A model generated the notes under the pieces. It saw nothing but the letters and a program-made list of their open reading frames with translations. It was not told the origin of the DNA and made no database searches. The translations under genes and the position numbers were made by a program. DNA of 18,151 bases. Origin: Spartobacteria bacterium UBA5019. Lineage in GTDB: Bacteria > Verrucomicrobiota > Verrucomicrobiia > Chthoniobacterales > Terrimicrobiaceae. This document shows positions 1 through 7,093 of this stretch, piece by piece. The DNA lies in the NCBI GenBank assembly GCA_002396485.1, contig DGXZ01000049.1, positions 2,524 through 20,674 of the forward strand, in the 5' to 3' direction. Position 1 is the stretch's first letter. Each line of letters starts with the position of its first letter.

Positions 1-212
1 GTGTGCGGGCAGCCGCCGGTTTCGACGCCCATGACGCGGTCGGCGGGGAGGGCGTCTTGACGGACGAGGAATTCCGCGTCTTCGCGTGTGTAGATGTCGT
101 TGGTGATGACAGCCATATCGAATTCTCCTCGGAGCCATTGGCAGAGGCGGAGAACGAGCATGGTTTTACCGGATCCGACGGGACCTCCTATTCCGAGACG
201 CAGGGTTTTCAT
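1..212 (-). CDS. ureG: Urease accessory GTPase UreG, 5' part, cut by the window edge
   Basis: UreG is a SIMIBI-class GTPase that, with UreE, UreF and UreD/H, delivers nickel to apo-urease in the cytoplasm. About 70 codons are visible. The reading shows the P-loop GPVGSGKT at residues 10-17, the block TNDIYTREDAEFL at about 37-49, and the ETGGCPHT motif with the nickel/zinc-binding Cys68 and His70; all are hallmarks of UreG. The usual full length is about 200-210 residues, so roughly two thirds lies left of the window. The ATG (210-212) overlaps the ureF stop in an ATGA arrangement, indicating translational coupling. There is no His-rich N-terminal extension. Identification is very secure. Confidence 0.96.
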   Translation of the reverse strand, partial: MKTLRLGIGGPVGSGKTMLVLRLCQWLRGEFDMAVITNDIYTREDAEFLVRQDALPADRVMGVETGGCPH

Positions 213-901
213 GAGATAAAAAGTCGTTCGCTGGCGAGTTCGTGGCGCATGGAGGCCAAGTCGAGGATGGGGTCGAAAAATCCGATATCTTCCTTGGGGA
301 TGTGAAGAGCCGCTTGAACGATGCGGTGGGCGTCCTGAAGGGCCGCGGTGAGAACACGTTGGGCTGCTTCTTGGCCGATCCGGAGGAGTTTGGGGGCTGC
401 TCCGCAGAAGCAGGAGACGGCTTGATAAAAAAACGCTTGGAGTGTGGAGTCGATCGGCAGCGGTGAGCAAGCGGCGCCCCAGACGGTGGTGGCGTGGCCG
501 AGTTGGGGATCGTCGAGGGTTTGGGCTTGGAAGTCCAGCAGAAGTGGGGTGGGCCTTACAGCGGCGAGCATGGCGAGGCGGCGACGGCCGATTTGAAGGC
601 TTGCGGCGCGGAGTTCGCGGGCCGGGCGGAGGGCGCCGGCGAGGATATCGGTGTCGCGCAGGGCGGAGCGATCATCGGCGGCGGCGGCGCGGTGGGCCCA
701 GGCGACGAGTGGCAGGTCGAGGTGCTGTGTGGCCGGGAGAATGTGTTGCTGAAGGAATTCGAGGAGCGTGGCCTCGTTGGTGACCGCGCCATCGCGGATC
801 ATTTCCTCCATACCAAGGGAGTGGGCATAGGCTCCTGTCGGAAAGAGGGTGTCCGAGGATTGGAGGAAAAAGAGGAGTCCATCCGCGGCGAGGTCAGGCA
901 T
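209..901 (-). CDS. ureF: Urease accessory protein UreF
   Basis: UreF is an all-helical chaperone that binds UreD/H and UreG and helps couple GTP hydrolysis to nickel insertion into urease. The ORF is open further upstream, but the ATG at 899-901 gives a 230-residue protein with the proper family start (LLFFLQSSDTLFPTGAYAHS, residues 9-28, equivalent to the conserved QLxSPxLPVGaFsyS region). The C-terminus, DPILDLASMRHELASERLF, is also typical of UreF. The start lies inside the end of ureE (8-nt overlap) and the stop overlaps the ureG start (ATGA). The upstream in-frame extension is the antisense-free shadow of ureE in another frame and was not included. Confidence 0.94.
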   Translation of the reverse strand: MPDLAADGLLFFLQSSDTLFPTGAYAHSLGMEEMIRDGAVTNEATLLEFLQQHILPATQHLDLPLVAWAHRAAAADDRSALRDTDILAGALRPARELRAASLQIGRRRLAMLAAVRPTPLLLDFQAQTLDDPQLGHATTVWGAACSPLPIDSTLQAFFYQAVSCFCGAAPKLLRIGQEAAQRVLTAALQDAHRIVQAALHIPKEDIGFFDPILDLASMRHELASERLFIS

Positions 902-1337
902 GGTGGTGGGAGTGGGGCGCAGCGTGAACGACGGGTTGGAAGACGGCCGTGGTCGCGAGGAAGGCGATCGCCTCGCGTTCAAACATCTGGCGGATTGCGG
1001 GGTCATCCGCCACGCGCAGGTGGCGGCTGGAAATCTGGGCAGGGAAGTGCAGGTTGCCGATTTTCCAGGCCAGAAGGGCTGCGGCGGCGGGATCGGTGTC
1101 GAGAACCACTTCAAGAACCGGCTCTGGGAGTTGCTCCACGCGGTAGAAAGCCGATGGGCTCTGGTGGATGATGTCGCCGTGGGCCAAGGGGTGCTCGAGA
1201 TCGAAGCCGAAGTCGGTGTGGTCGGTCGCGACGCCGCGCCAGCGGCGTTTCGCGAGCGTTTCGCGGCTGGCAGGGATGGCAAAAATGGGCTTGCCGGTTT
1301 CCAGAGTCACGTGGATATGGTGATGGACGAGAATCAT
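894..1337 (-). CDS. ureE: Urease accessory metallochaperone UreE
   Basis: UreE is a dimeric cytoplasmic nickel chaperone that hands Ni2+ to UreG and the urease activation complex. The protein has 147 residues, close to the family norm. The metal-binding domain shows GNLHFPAQI (residues 94-102), matching the conserved GNxHxPxQ motif whose His (His97 here) is the interface nickel ligand. The tail HAAPHSHHHA (residues 138-147) is a short His-rich extension that can bind additional nickel. An HHHIH cluster at residues 5-9 is an extra His-rich patch at the N-terminus. The ATG lies 2 nt after the ureC stop, and the 3' end overlaps ureF by 8 nt. No clear ribosome-binding site is visible, so coupling to ureC translation is likely. 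Confidence 0.95.
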   Translation of the reverse strand: MILVHHHIHVTLETGKPIFAIPASRETLAKRRWRGVATDHTDFGFDLEHPLAHGDIIHQSPSAFYRVEQLPEPVLEVVLDTDPAAAALLAWKIGNLHFPAQISSRHLRVADDPAIRQMFEREAIAFLATTAVFQPVVHAAPHSHHHA

Positions 1338-1339
1338 TT

Positions 1340-3070
1340 CTAAAAAAGAAAATACCTTTGCGCCATCGGGAGGACGGCGATCGGCTCGCAGCGCAATGCC
1401 ACTCCATCGGCTTTAACAGTGTAGGTCTCGGGATCGACTTCGATCTTCGGCATGAGATCGTTCCAAAGGAGGTCGCGCTTTGTGATTTTGCGGGTGTTTT
1501 TGACGGCGACGAGGCGTTTTTTGAGTTCCAAGCGATCCAGCGATCCGGCATCGAGGGCGGCTTGGCTGACGAATGTGAGGGAAGTGGAGTAAATGGCTTT
1601 GCCGAAGGAAGCGAATTGGGGGCGGTAGAGCGTGGGTTGCGGGGTCGGGATTGAGGCGTTGGGGTCGCCCATGTTGGCGTGGGCGATCAGGCCGCCTTTG
1701 AGGATCATCTCGGGTTTGACTCCGAAGAATGCCGGTTTCCAGATCACGAGGTCAGCCAATTTGCCCAATTCGATCGAGCCGACTTCATGAGCCACGCCGT
1801 GGGTGATGGCCGGGTTGATCGTGTATTTGGCGATGTAGCGGAGGGCGCGAAAATTGTCAGCGGCGGGGTGCGGGGACTGGGCGTGTGACGGCGGCTTGCC
1901 GAATTGCACCTTCATTTTGTGCGCGGTCTGCCAAGTGCGGGTGATGGTTTCTCCCACGCGACCCATGGCTTGGCTGTCGCTGGACATCATGGAAAAAGCG
2001 CCGAGGTCTTGGAGGAGGTCCTCGGCGGCGATTGTCTCGCCACGAATCCGGGATTCCGCGAAGGCAACGTCTTCGGGAATTTTTGAGTCGAGGTGATGAC
2101 AAACCATGAGCATGTCGAGGTGCTCGTCGATCGTGTTTTTCGTGTATGGTCGCGTGGGGTTTGTTGAAGACGGCAAGACATTGGCTTCGCCGCAGACGCG
2201 AATGATATCCGGGGCGTGTCCACCGCCGGCTCCCTCAGAGTGGTAAGTGTGGATGGTGCGGCCTTTGAAAGCTCGCAGCGTGTCCTCAACAAAGCCGGCT
2301 TCGTTGAGCGTGTCGGTGTGGATGGCCACCTGCACATCGAGTTCATCGGCCACGCCGAGGCAGGTGTCGATGGCAGCCGGGGTGGTGCCCCAATCCTCAT
2401 GGAGCTTTAAGCCGATGGCTCCCGCGCGGATCTGTTCGCGCAGGGGCTCAGGGCTTGAGCAATTGCCTTTGCCGAGGAAGCCGAGATTCATGGGAAAGGC
2501 CTCGGCGGATTCCAGCATGCGGTGCATATTCCAAATGCCTGGTGTCACTGTGGTCGCGCAGGTTCCGTGGGCAGGACCGGTGCCTCCGCCGAGCATGGTT
2601 GTGATGCCGGAGGCGAGGGCGTGTTCGATTTGTTGGGGGCAGATAAAGTGGATATGGGAGTCAATGCCGCCGGCGGTGACGATGCAGCCCTCACCGGCGA
2701 TGACTTCCGTCGCGGCGCCGATGACCATGGTGATGCCATTTTGAATGAGAGGATTTCCGGCGTGGCCGATGCCCGCGATGCGTCCGTGCTTGATGCCGAT
2801 ATCGGCTTTGACAACTCCCTGAACGGGATCGAGGACGAGCGCGTTGGTGATGACCAAGTCCAGGCACTCGTGGTCGAGGGCGAGGGGTGACTGCCCCATG
2901 CCGTCGCGGATGACTTTGCCTCCGCCAAATTTCACTTCATTGCCGTAGCCTCCGTTTTCCGCAATGAGGTCGCGCTCGACTTCGATGAAAAGCTCGGTGT
3001 CGGCGAGACGCACCAAATCTCCTGTGGTCGGGCCAAAAATTTCGGCATAGACGCGGCGGCTGAGTTTCAT
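1340..3070 (-). CDS. ureC: Urease subunit alpha (catalytic)
   Basis: This is the catalytic subunit of urease (urea amidohydrolase), which hydrolyses urea to ammonia and carbamate at a di-nickel site in the cytoplasm. The 576 residues are near the usual 565-575. All nickel ligands can be seen: His139 and His141 (SHIHF), the carbamylated Lys222 and His224 (GLKLHEDWG), His251 (AIHTDT), His277 (HTYHSEG) and Asp365 (SSDSQAMGR). The mobile flap Cys324-His325 (MVCHHLD) is also present, as are the conserved C-terminus PMAQRYFLF and the ASIPTPQPT block. Nothing suggests loss of activity. The start ATG overlaps the ureB stop (ATGA), and ureE begins 2 nt downstream. Confidence 0.98.
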   Translation of the reverse strand: MKLSRRVYAEIFGPTTGDLVRLADTELFIEVERDLIAENGGYGNEVKFGGGKVIRDGMGQSPLALDHECLDLVITNALVLDPVQGVVKADIGIKHGRIAGIGHAGNPLIQNGITMVIGAATEVIAGEGCIVTAGGIDSHIHFICPQQIEHALASGITTMLGGGTGPAHGTCATTVTPGIWNMHRMLESAEAFPMNLGFLGKGNCSSPEPLREQIRAGAIGLKLHEDWGTTPAAIDTCLGVADELDVQVAIHTDTLNEAGFVEDTLRAFKGRTIHTYHSEGAGGGHAPDIIRVCGEANVLPSSTNPTRPYTKNTIDEHLDMLMVCHHLDSKIPEDVAFAESRIRGETIAAEDLLQDLGAFSMMSSDSQAMGRVGETITRTWQTAHKMKVQFGKPPSHAQSPHPAADNFRALRYIAKYTINPAITHGVAHEVGSIELGKLADLVIWKPAFFGVKPEMILKGGLIAHANMGDPNASIPTPQPTLYRPQFASFGKAIYSTSLTFVSQAALDAGSLDRLELKKRLVAVKNTRKITKRDLLWNDLMPKIEVDPETYTVKADGVALRCEPIAVLPMAQRYFLF

Positions 3071-3375
3071 AGTTTTCCGTTCACCTTTCCATTGAGTCCA
3101 TGGACTTCGCGGGAGCCTGCGAGGGCGACGAGGGCAACTTCCCGGGTATCACCTGGTTCGAAGCGGACTGCGGTGCCGGCCGGGATATCGAGGCGGAATC
3201 CGCGGGCGGCTTCGCGGTCGAAGTCCAGCAAGGAATTCACTTCGTAAAAATGAAAGTGGCTTCCGACTTGCACCGGGCGGTCTCCACGGTGGGTGACTGC
3301 GAGGGATTTCTTGTCGAGATTCTCGTTGATGAGAATGTAAGCGTCTGGGTCGGTGAGGATTTCGCCGGGGATCAT
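3067..3375 (-). CDS. ureB: Urease subunit beta
   Basis: This is a structural beta subunit of the (alpha beta gamma)3 urease. The 102 residues match the separate bacterial UreB subunit. It begins MIPGEIL and contains the hallmark VGSHFHFYEVN block (residues about 37-47), followed by AARGFRLDIPAGTAVRFEPGD, which is nearly invariant in the family. Both ends overlap neighbours by 4 nt (ATGA with ureA upstream and with ureC downstream), consistent with stoichiometric production of the three subunits by translational coupling. UreA and UreB are separate proteins here and not fused as in Helicobacter. Confidence 0.97.
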   Translation of the reverse strand: MIPGEILTDPDAYILINENLDKKSLAVTHRGDRPVQVGSHFHFYEVNSLLDFDREAARGFRLDIPAGTAVRFEPGDTREVALVALAGSREVHGLNGKVNGKL

Positions 3376-3674
3376 CGGATGGGGTGGTGAACGGTGACGA
3401 GTTTCGTGCCGTCGGGGAAGGTGGCCTCGACCTGCACTTCAGGGATCATTTCCGGCACGCCTTCCATGACATCCCCCCGGCTGAGAATGGTGGCTCCATG
3501 GCTCATGAGATCGGCCACCGAGCGGCCATCGCGCGCGCCTTCGAGAATTTCGTAGGTGATGATGGCCACGGATTCCGGGTGGTTTAATTTGAGTCCGCGC
3601 TGTTGTCGGCGGCGGGCGAGGTCTGCCGCCACGACGATGAGAAGCTTATCGGTTTCGCGAGGCGTGAGGTGCAT
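3372..3674 (-). CDS. ureA: Urease subunit gamma
   Basis: This is the gamma structural subunit of urease. At exactly 100 residues it has the canonical bacterial length. It starts MHLTPRETDKLLI, carries LNHPESVAIITYEILEGARDG (about residues 30-50) and ends with VQVEATFPDGTKLVTVHHPIR, all standard for UreA. It starts 3 nt after the hupE/ureJ stop and ends in an ATGA overlap with ureB. There is no strong Shine-Dalgarno upstream, so reinitiation from the preceding cistron is likely. Confidence 0.97.
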   Translation of the reverse strand: MHLTPRETDKLLIVVAADLARRRQQRGLKLNHPESVAIITYEILEGARDGRSVADLMSHGATILSRGDVMEGVPEMIPEVQVEATFPDGTKLVTVHHPIR

Positions 3675-3677
3675 GAT

Positions 3678-4271
3678 CTAAATGAGCGAGAGAAGAGCCG
3701 CGAGGGAAAGGATGGTTGCGCCAGCCAGGCGGAGTCCCCTCTGGCGGGCCAGGAGTTGAAGGGTCAATCCCAGGCTGATTCCTGCGAGTTGAAGAAGGAG
3801 CGAGGAGAGGAGAAAACCAAAGGCGGCCTGAACGCCTATGGTTCCAGTGGGAAGTTCCATGCCGTGGGCTTGGCCATGGAAAAGAGCGACTCCGGCGACC
3901 ATGAGCGCGCTGAGTTGAAGTGGAATAGGCTTCGCAATGGCGAGCAATGCCCCAAGGCCGATGGCGCTTGCAAGCACAATAGGTTCCACAAAAGGGAGTT
4001 GAATGCCATTCATGCCAAGAGACGCTCCAACAAGCATGGAAGTGAGGAAGGAAAGGGGCAGCACCCAGAAGGCGCGGTGGCCGAGTTGCACAGCCCAAAG
4101 CCCGACAGCCAGCATGGTCAGGAGGTGGTCGAATCCGGTAAAGGGATGAAGGAATCCCCAGCTGAGTCCGTTTATTTCCGAAACATGGCCGGGGTGGGCA
4201 TGGGCCAATGTGGGAACGAGGGTTAAAGCCAGAAGAAGAAGTCGGGGTGATTTCATAATATGTCTTTTCAT
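3678..4271 (-). CDS. HupE/UreJ family nickel permease
   Basis: HupE/UreJ proteins are small inner-membrane secondary permeases thought to import nickel for urease or hydrogenase. The protein has 197 residues. A Sec signal peptide (residues about 6-25) ends AHA just before HPGHVS, placing a His at the mature N-terminus as is usual for the family. The signature HPFTGFDHLLTM (residues about 42-53) is clear, and five to six hydrophobic helices follow, with HGQAHG near residues 132-137. The ATG at 4271 overlaps the urtE stop (ATGA). A second in-frame ATG at 4256 gives a tidier signal peptide and is an equally possible start. Position between transporter and urease genes argues for a nickel role; hupE and ureJ are both used as symbols, so none is assigned. 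Confidence 0.92.
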   Translation of the reverse strand: MKRHIMKSPRLLLLALTLVPTLAHAHPGHVSEINGLSWGFLHPFTGFDHLLTMLAVGLWAVQLGHRAFWVLPLSFLTSMLVGASLGMNGIQLPFVEPIVLASAIGLGALLAIAKPIPLQLSALMVAGVALFHGQAHGMELPTGTIGVQAAFGFLLSSLLLQLAGISLGLTLQLLARQRGLRLAGATILSLAALLSLI

Positions 4272-5227
4272 ACAGTGAGATGGGTTTTTACAATTTCGTC
4301 GGTGAGGTCATGGATCCGACCGGACGCTGCCACGTTTCCCCGGTCGAGTATGGCAAAATCATCGGCAAGTTCACGGCAGAAATCGAGATATTGCTCCACG
4401 AGCAAGATGGTCATGGATTTTTCCCCATGGAGGATTTGGAGTGCTGAAGCGATTTCGTTGCCCAGTTGCTGGCCTTCATGGGGGTGTTCGCTTTGGATCT
4501 GATCAAAGCTGCGAGAGAGATTTTCGTAGTCTTGGTGGCTGCGTAATCCTCCAGAGCGCCGGAGTGTGTTGATCTGATCCTGAAGGAGATGGAGTTTTTC
4601 TAGTTTTTCCCCTTTGGCGGAATCGATTTCCTTTTTGAGAAGTTGGGAGGCTTCTGCGAGGAGATCGTGTTCGTGGGGATGGCCGCCCCGGCGGAGGAGT
4701 TTCAGGGCGTCGCCGATCTGGTCGATGATGTTGGGTTGAATGCCTTCGGTTGGCTCGTCCAAGATGAGGAGGTCCGGCTCGGTGAGAAGCGCGCGGCCGA
4801 TGGCCAATTGCTGTTGTTGTCCGCCCGAGAGCATGCCGCCCTTGCGATGGCGGAAGTCTTTCAGGATGGGAAAAAGGGCATTCACGCGTTCGAGCGAGGC
4901 TTTCGGTTTTTTTCCCTGCGCCACAGCGCCGATGTGGAGGTTCTCCTCCACCGTGAGATGTGGAAAAATACCGCGACCTTGGGGGACATATCCGATGCCT
5001 CGCCGCGCGCGTTCCTCGCTGGCAAGACGCGAGATGTCCTCGCCTTTGAAGAGGATTTTGCCTGAGGAATTGCGGTGGATGCCGACGATGGATTTCAGCG
5101 TGGTGGTTTTTCCCACACCATTGCGGCCCATGAGACAGAAGACGTGGTGGGATTGGACGTCGAGGGTGACGCCGCGCAGGATGCTGGAGCCGCCGAGGGA
5201 GACGCAGAGATCGTTAATTTGCAGCAT
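4268..5227 (-). CDS. urtE: Urea ABC transporter ATPase UrtE, with a large internal insertion
   Basis: UrtE is the second ATPase of the FmdDEF/UrtABCDE-type urea importer (LivF-like branch). With the start at 5227 (MLQINDL) the protein has 319 residues, against about 230 for typical UrtE. Motifs: Walker A GRNGVGKTT (34-42), Q-loop YVPQGRGIFP (80-89), signature LSGGQQQQLAIGRAL (133-147), Walker B LLILDEPTEGIQP (153-165), and switch region TILLVEQYLDF (273-283). The excess length is a single block at residues about 182-270, inserted between Walker B/D-loop and the switch. The frame is intact across it, so this is a real insertion and not a frameshift. An in-frame ATG at 5287 would add 20 residues but overlaps urtD more; 5227 has a purine-rich GGAAAGGGAAAG upstream and fits the family start. 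It overlaps urtD by 14 nt. Confidence 0.95.
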   Translation of the reverse strand: MLQINDLCVSLGGSSILRGVTLDVQSHHVFCLMGRNGVGKTTTLKSIVGIHRNSSGKILFKGEDISRLASEERARRGIGYVPQGRGIFPHLTVEENLHIGAVAQGKKPKASLERVNALFPILKDFRHRKGGMLSGGQQQQLAIGRALLTEPDLLILDEPTEGIQPNIIDQIGDALKLLRRGGHPHEHDLLAEASQLLKKEIDSAKGEKLEKLHLLQDQINTLRRSGGLRSHQDYENLSRSFDQIQSEHPHEGQQLGNEIASALQILHGEKSMTILLVEQYLDFCRELADDFAILDRGNVAASGRIHDLTDEIVKTHLTV

Positions 5228-5981
5228 GGGCGGCTTTCCCTTTCCTTCCGAGATAGACTTGAATGACGCGTTCGTCATTTTGAACATGGTCCAGGCTGCC
5301 TTCGCAGAGAACGTGACCTTGGTGCAAGACGGTCACTTTACTGCCGAGTTGGCGGACGAAAACCATATCGTGTTCGATGACGAGGATCGTATGCTTTCCA
5401 GCGAGGCGGAGGAGGAGTTCCCCGGTTTTTTCCGTTTCCTCATCTGACATGCCTGCAGCCGGTTCATCCACCAGGAGAAGCTCGGCGTTTTGGGCAAGGA
5501 GCATGCCGATTTCGAGCCATTGTTTTTGGCCATGGGCAAGGAGGCCCGCTTTTTGATTGGCTTTGGCATCGAGTCCGATGGTCGCAAGGACATCGTGAAT
5601 ACGGTCGTTTTGGGCTGGAGTGGTGCGGTGGAAGAGGGATGCCCACACGCCGCGAGGGCCTTCCAGACCCAGGAGAATGTTTTCGTAAACCGTGTGGTCG
5701 TTATAAACGCTTGGCGTTTGAAATTTCCGCCCAATCCCAAGCCGATAAATCTCGTATTCGCGCAGCGATGTCAGCCGGGTGCCTCGAAACTCGATGATGC
5801 CGGCATCCGGGCGGGTGCGTCCGGTGATGAGGTCGAGAAACGTGCTTTTGCCAGCGCCATTGGGGCCGATGATTGTGCGGAGTTCGCCTTTATCGAGGTA
5901 GAAATTCAGGTCATCGATGGCCTTGAATCCATCGAAGGACTTGGTGACGCCCTCGGCGGTGAGGAGGAGTTCGTTTTTCAT
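5214..5981 (-). CDS. urtD: Urea ABC transporter ATPase UrtD
   Basis: UrtD is the first ATPase of the high-affinity urea importer (LivG-like). The open frame extends upstream into urtC, but the ATG at 5979-5981 gives 255 residues, the normal UrtD size, and overlaps the urtC stop as ATGA. Motifs: Walker A GPNGAGKST (39-47), Q-loop KFQTPSVY (86-93), the UrtD-specific signature LAHGQKQWLEIGM (148-160) replacing LSGGQ, Walker B LLLVDEPAAGM (168-178) and H-switch His204 (VIEHDM). The SHGQKQWLEIGM-type signature separates UrtD from generic branched-chain amino-acid ATPases, so the assignment is firm. Confidence 0.96.
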   Translation of the reverse strand: MKNELLLTAEGVTKSFDGFKAIDDLNFYLDKGELRTIIGPNGAGKSTFLDLITGRTRPDAGIIEFRGTRLTSLREYEIYRLGIGRKFQTPSVYNDHTVYENILLGLEGPRGVWASLFHRTTPAQNDRIHDVLATIGLDAKANQKAGLLAHGQKQWLEIGMLLAQNAELLLVDEPAAGMSDEETEKTGELLLRLAGKHTILVIEHDMVFVRQLGSKVTVLHQGHVLCEGSLDHVQNDERVIQVYLGRKGKAAHAAN

Positions 5982-7093
5982 TCCCGGGAAACCTCCTTGG
6001 AGTGCTTGGTTTGCCGTTTGAAAAGTGATCCGATTTGTTCGGCGATGCCGACGATGCCTTTGGGAGCAAAGAGGACGACAATCACAAAAAGCCCGCCCAG
6101 TAGGATTGGCCAGTAGGCTGGAATCGCCTGTGTGGCCCAGCTTTTCAGGGCATTGACGCCCACAGCGCCCAGGATCGGGCCGAGCAATGTGCCTCGTCCG
6201 CCGACTGCTACCCACACAATGGCCTCCAAGGATTTCGAGGGTTCCATCTGGCTGGGATTGATGATTCCGGCCTGAGGCACGTAGAGGGCGCCGGCGACTC
6301 CTGAAATGATGGCCGCCAGAACAAAAACAAAGAGTTTGTAGTTTGCGGCGGCGTAACCCGAGAAAAGCACGCGGTTTTCGCTGTCCCGCACGGCGCGTTG
6401 CACTTTGCCGAACTTGGTGAGCGTGAGCCATCGGCAGAGGGCATAGACGATGATCAGCGCCAATGCCGAGGCAATGTAGAGGCCTCGCTGGGTGGCGGGA
6501 TTTGCGAGTTGATGGCCAAGGAGGGTCTTGAAGTCTGTGAAGCCGTTATTGCCGCCCATGGTGAGCTCGTTACGAAAGAAAAGCAGGCAGGCGGCGTAGG
6601 TGAGCGCTTGGGTAAGAATCGAAAAATAAACACCCCGGATGCGTGAGCGGAATGCCAGATAGCCAAAGATCGCCGCAACCACAGCCGGAACCCAAAGGAC
6701 CGCAAACGCCGAAAACCAGAAATTCGCAAAAGGTTCCCAGTGCGTCGGCAATGTCGGATAGCCCAAGAAAACCATGAAATCCGGGAGGTCGTTTTTGTAT
6801 TGCCCGAGTTTGCCAATTTTCAACATGAGGTGCATGCCGAGGGCGTAACCTCCGAGCGAGAAGAAAAGCATCTGCCCAAGACTGATAAGCCCGGTGTATC
6901 CCCAAAGGAGGTCGATACTTACAGCAACAATGGAGAGGCAGAGATATTGTCCCCAGAGGTTGATGCTGAAATCACTGACATGAAAGGGACTTGTCTCTGG
7001 CGTGAAGGCATTGAGGCCAGGGATGACGGCGAGCAAAAAAAGAGCGGCGGCCAAGCCAAAGCCGAGCTCCCTTTTGGAAATCCGGCTGTTCAT
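5978..7093 (-). CDS. urtC: Urea ABC transporter permease UrtC
   Basis: UrtC is the second inner-membrane permease of the urea importer, LivM-like. From the ATG at 7091-7093 it has 371 residues. The first hydrophobic helix (about residues 9-28) is followed by the conserved LLWGYTGLISLGQMLFFSLGGYALGMH block (about 62-88). The loop with VRDSENRVLFSGY is typical of the family, as is AGALYVPQAGIINPSQMEPSKSLEAIVWVAVGGRGTLLGPILGA near the C-terminus. A TTG one codon upstream is possible, but the ATG has a GGAGGAGGG purine tract at good spacing. The start shares one base with the urtB stop (TGATG), and the stop overlaps urtD. Confidence 0.96.
   Translation of the reverse strand: MNSRISKRELGFGLAAALFLLAVIPGLNAFTPETSPFHVSDFSINLWGQYLCLSIVAVSIDLLWGYTGLISLGQMLFFSLGGYALGMHLMLKIGKLGQYKNDLPDFMVFLGYPTLPTHWEPFANFWFSAFAVLWVPAVVAAIFGYLAFRSRIRGVYFSILTQALTYAACLLFFRNELTMGGNNGFTDFKTLLGHQLANPATQRGLYIASALALIIVYALCRWLTLTKFGKVQRAVRDSENRVLFSGYAAANYKLFVFVLAAIISGVAGALYVPQAGIINPSQMEPSKSLEAIVWVAVGGRGTLLGPILGAVGVNALKSWATQAIPAYWPILLGGLFVIVVLFAPKGIVGIAEQIGSLFKRQTKHSKEVSRE

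Noticed and set aside
494..1171. Plus-strand ORFs opposite ureF and ureE
   Set aside because: They are shadows of the well-identified urease accessory genes; Gly/Arg-rich translations show no known protein features.
5982..6431. N-terminal extension of the urtD open frame to a 405-codon protein
   Set aside because: The extension lies entirely inside urtC and is Arg/Ser/Pro-rich out-of-frame sequence; the ATG at 5981 with its ATGA overlap gives the normal UrtD.
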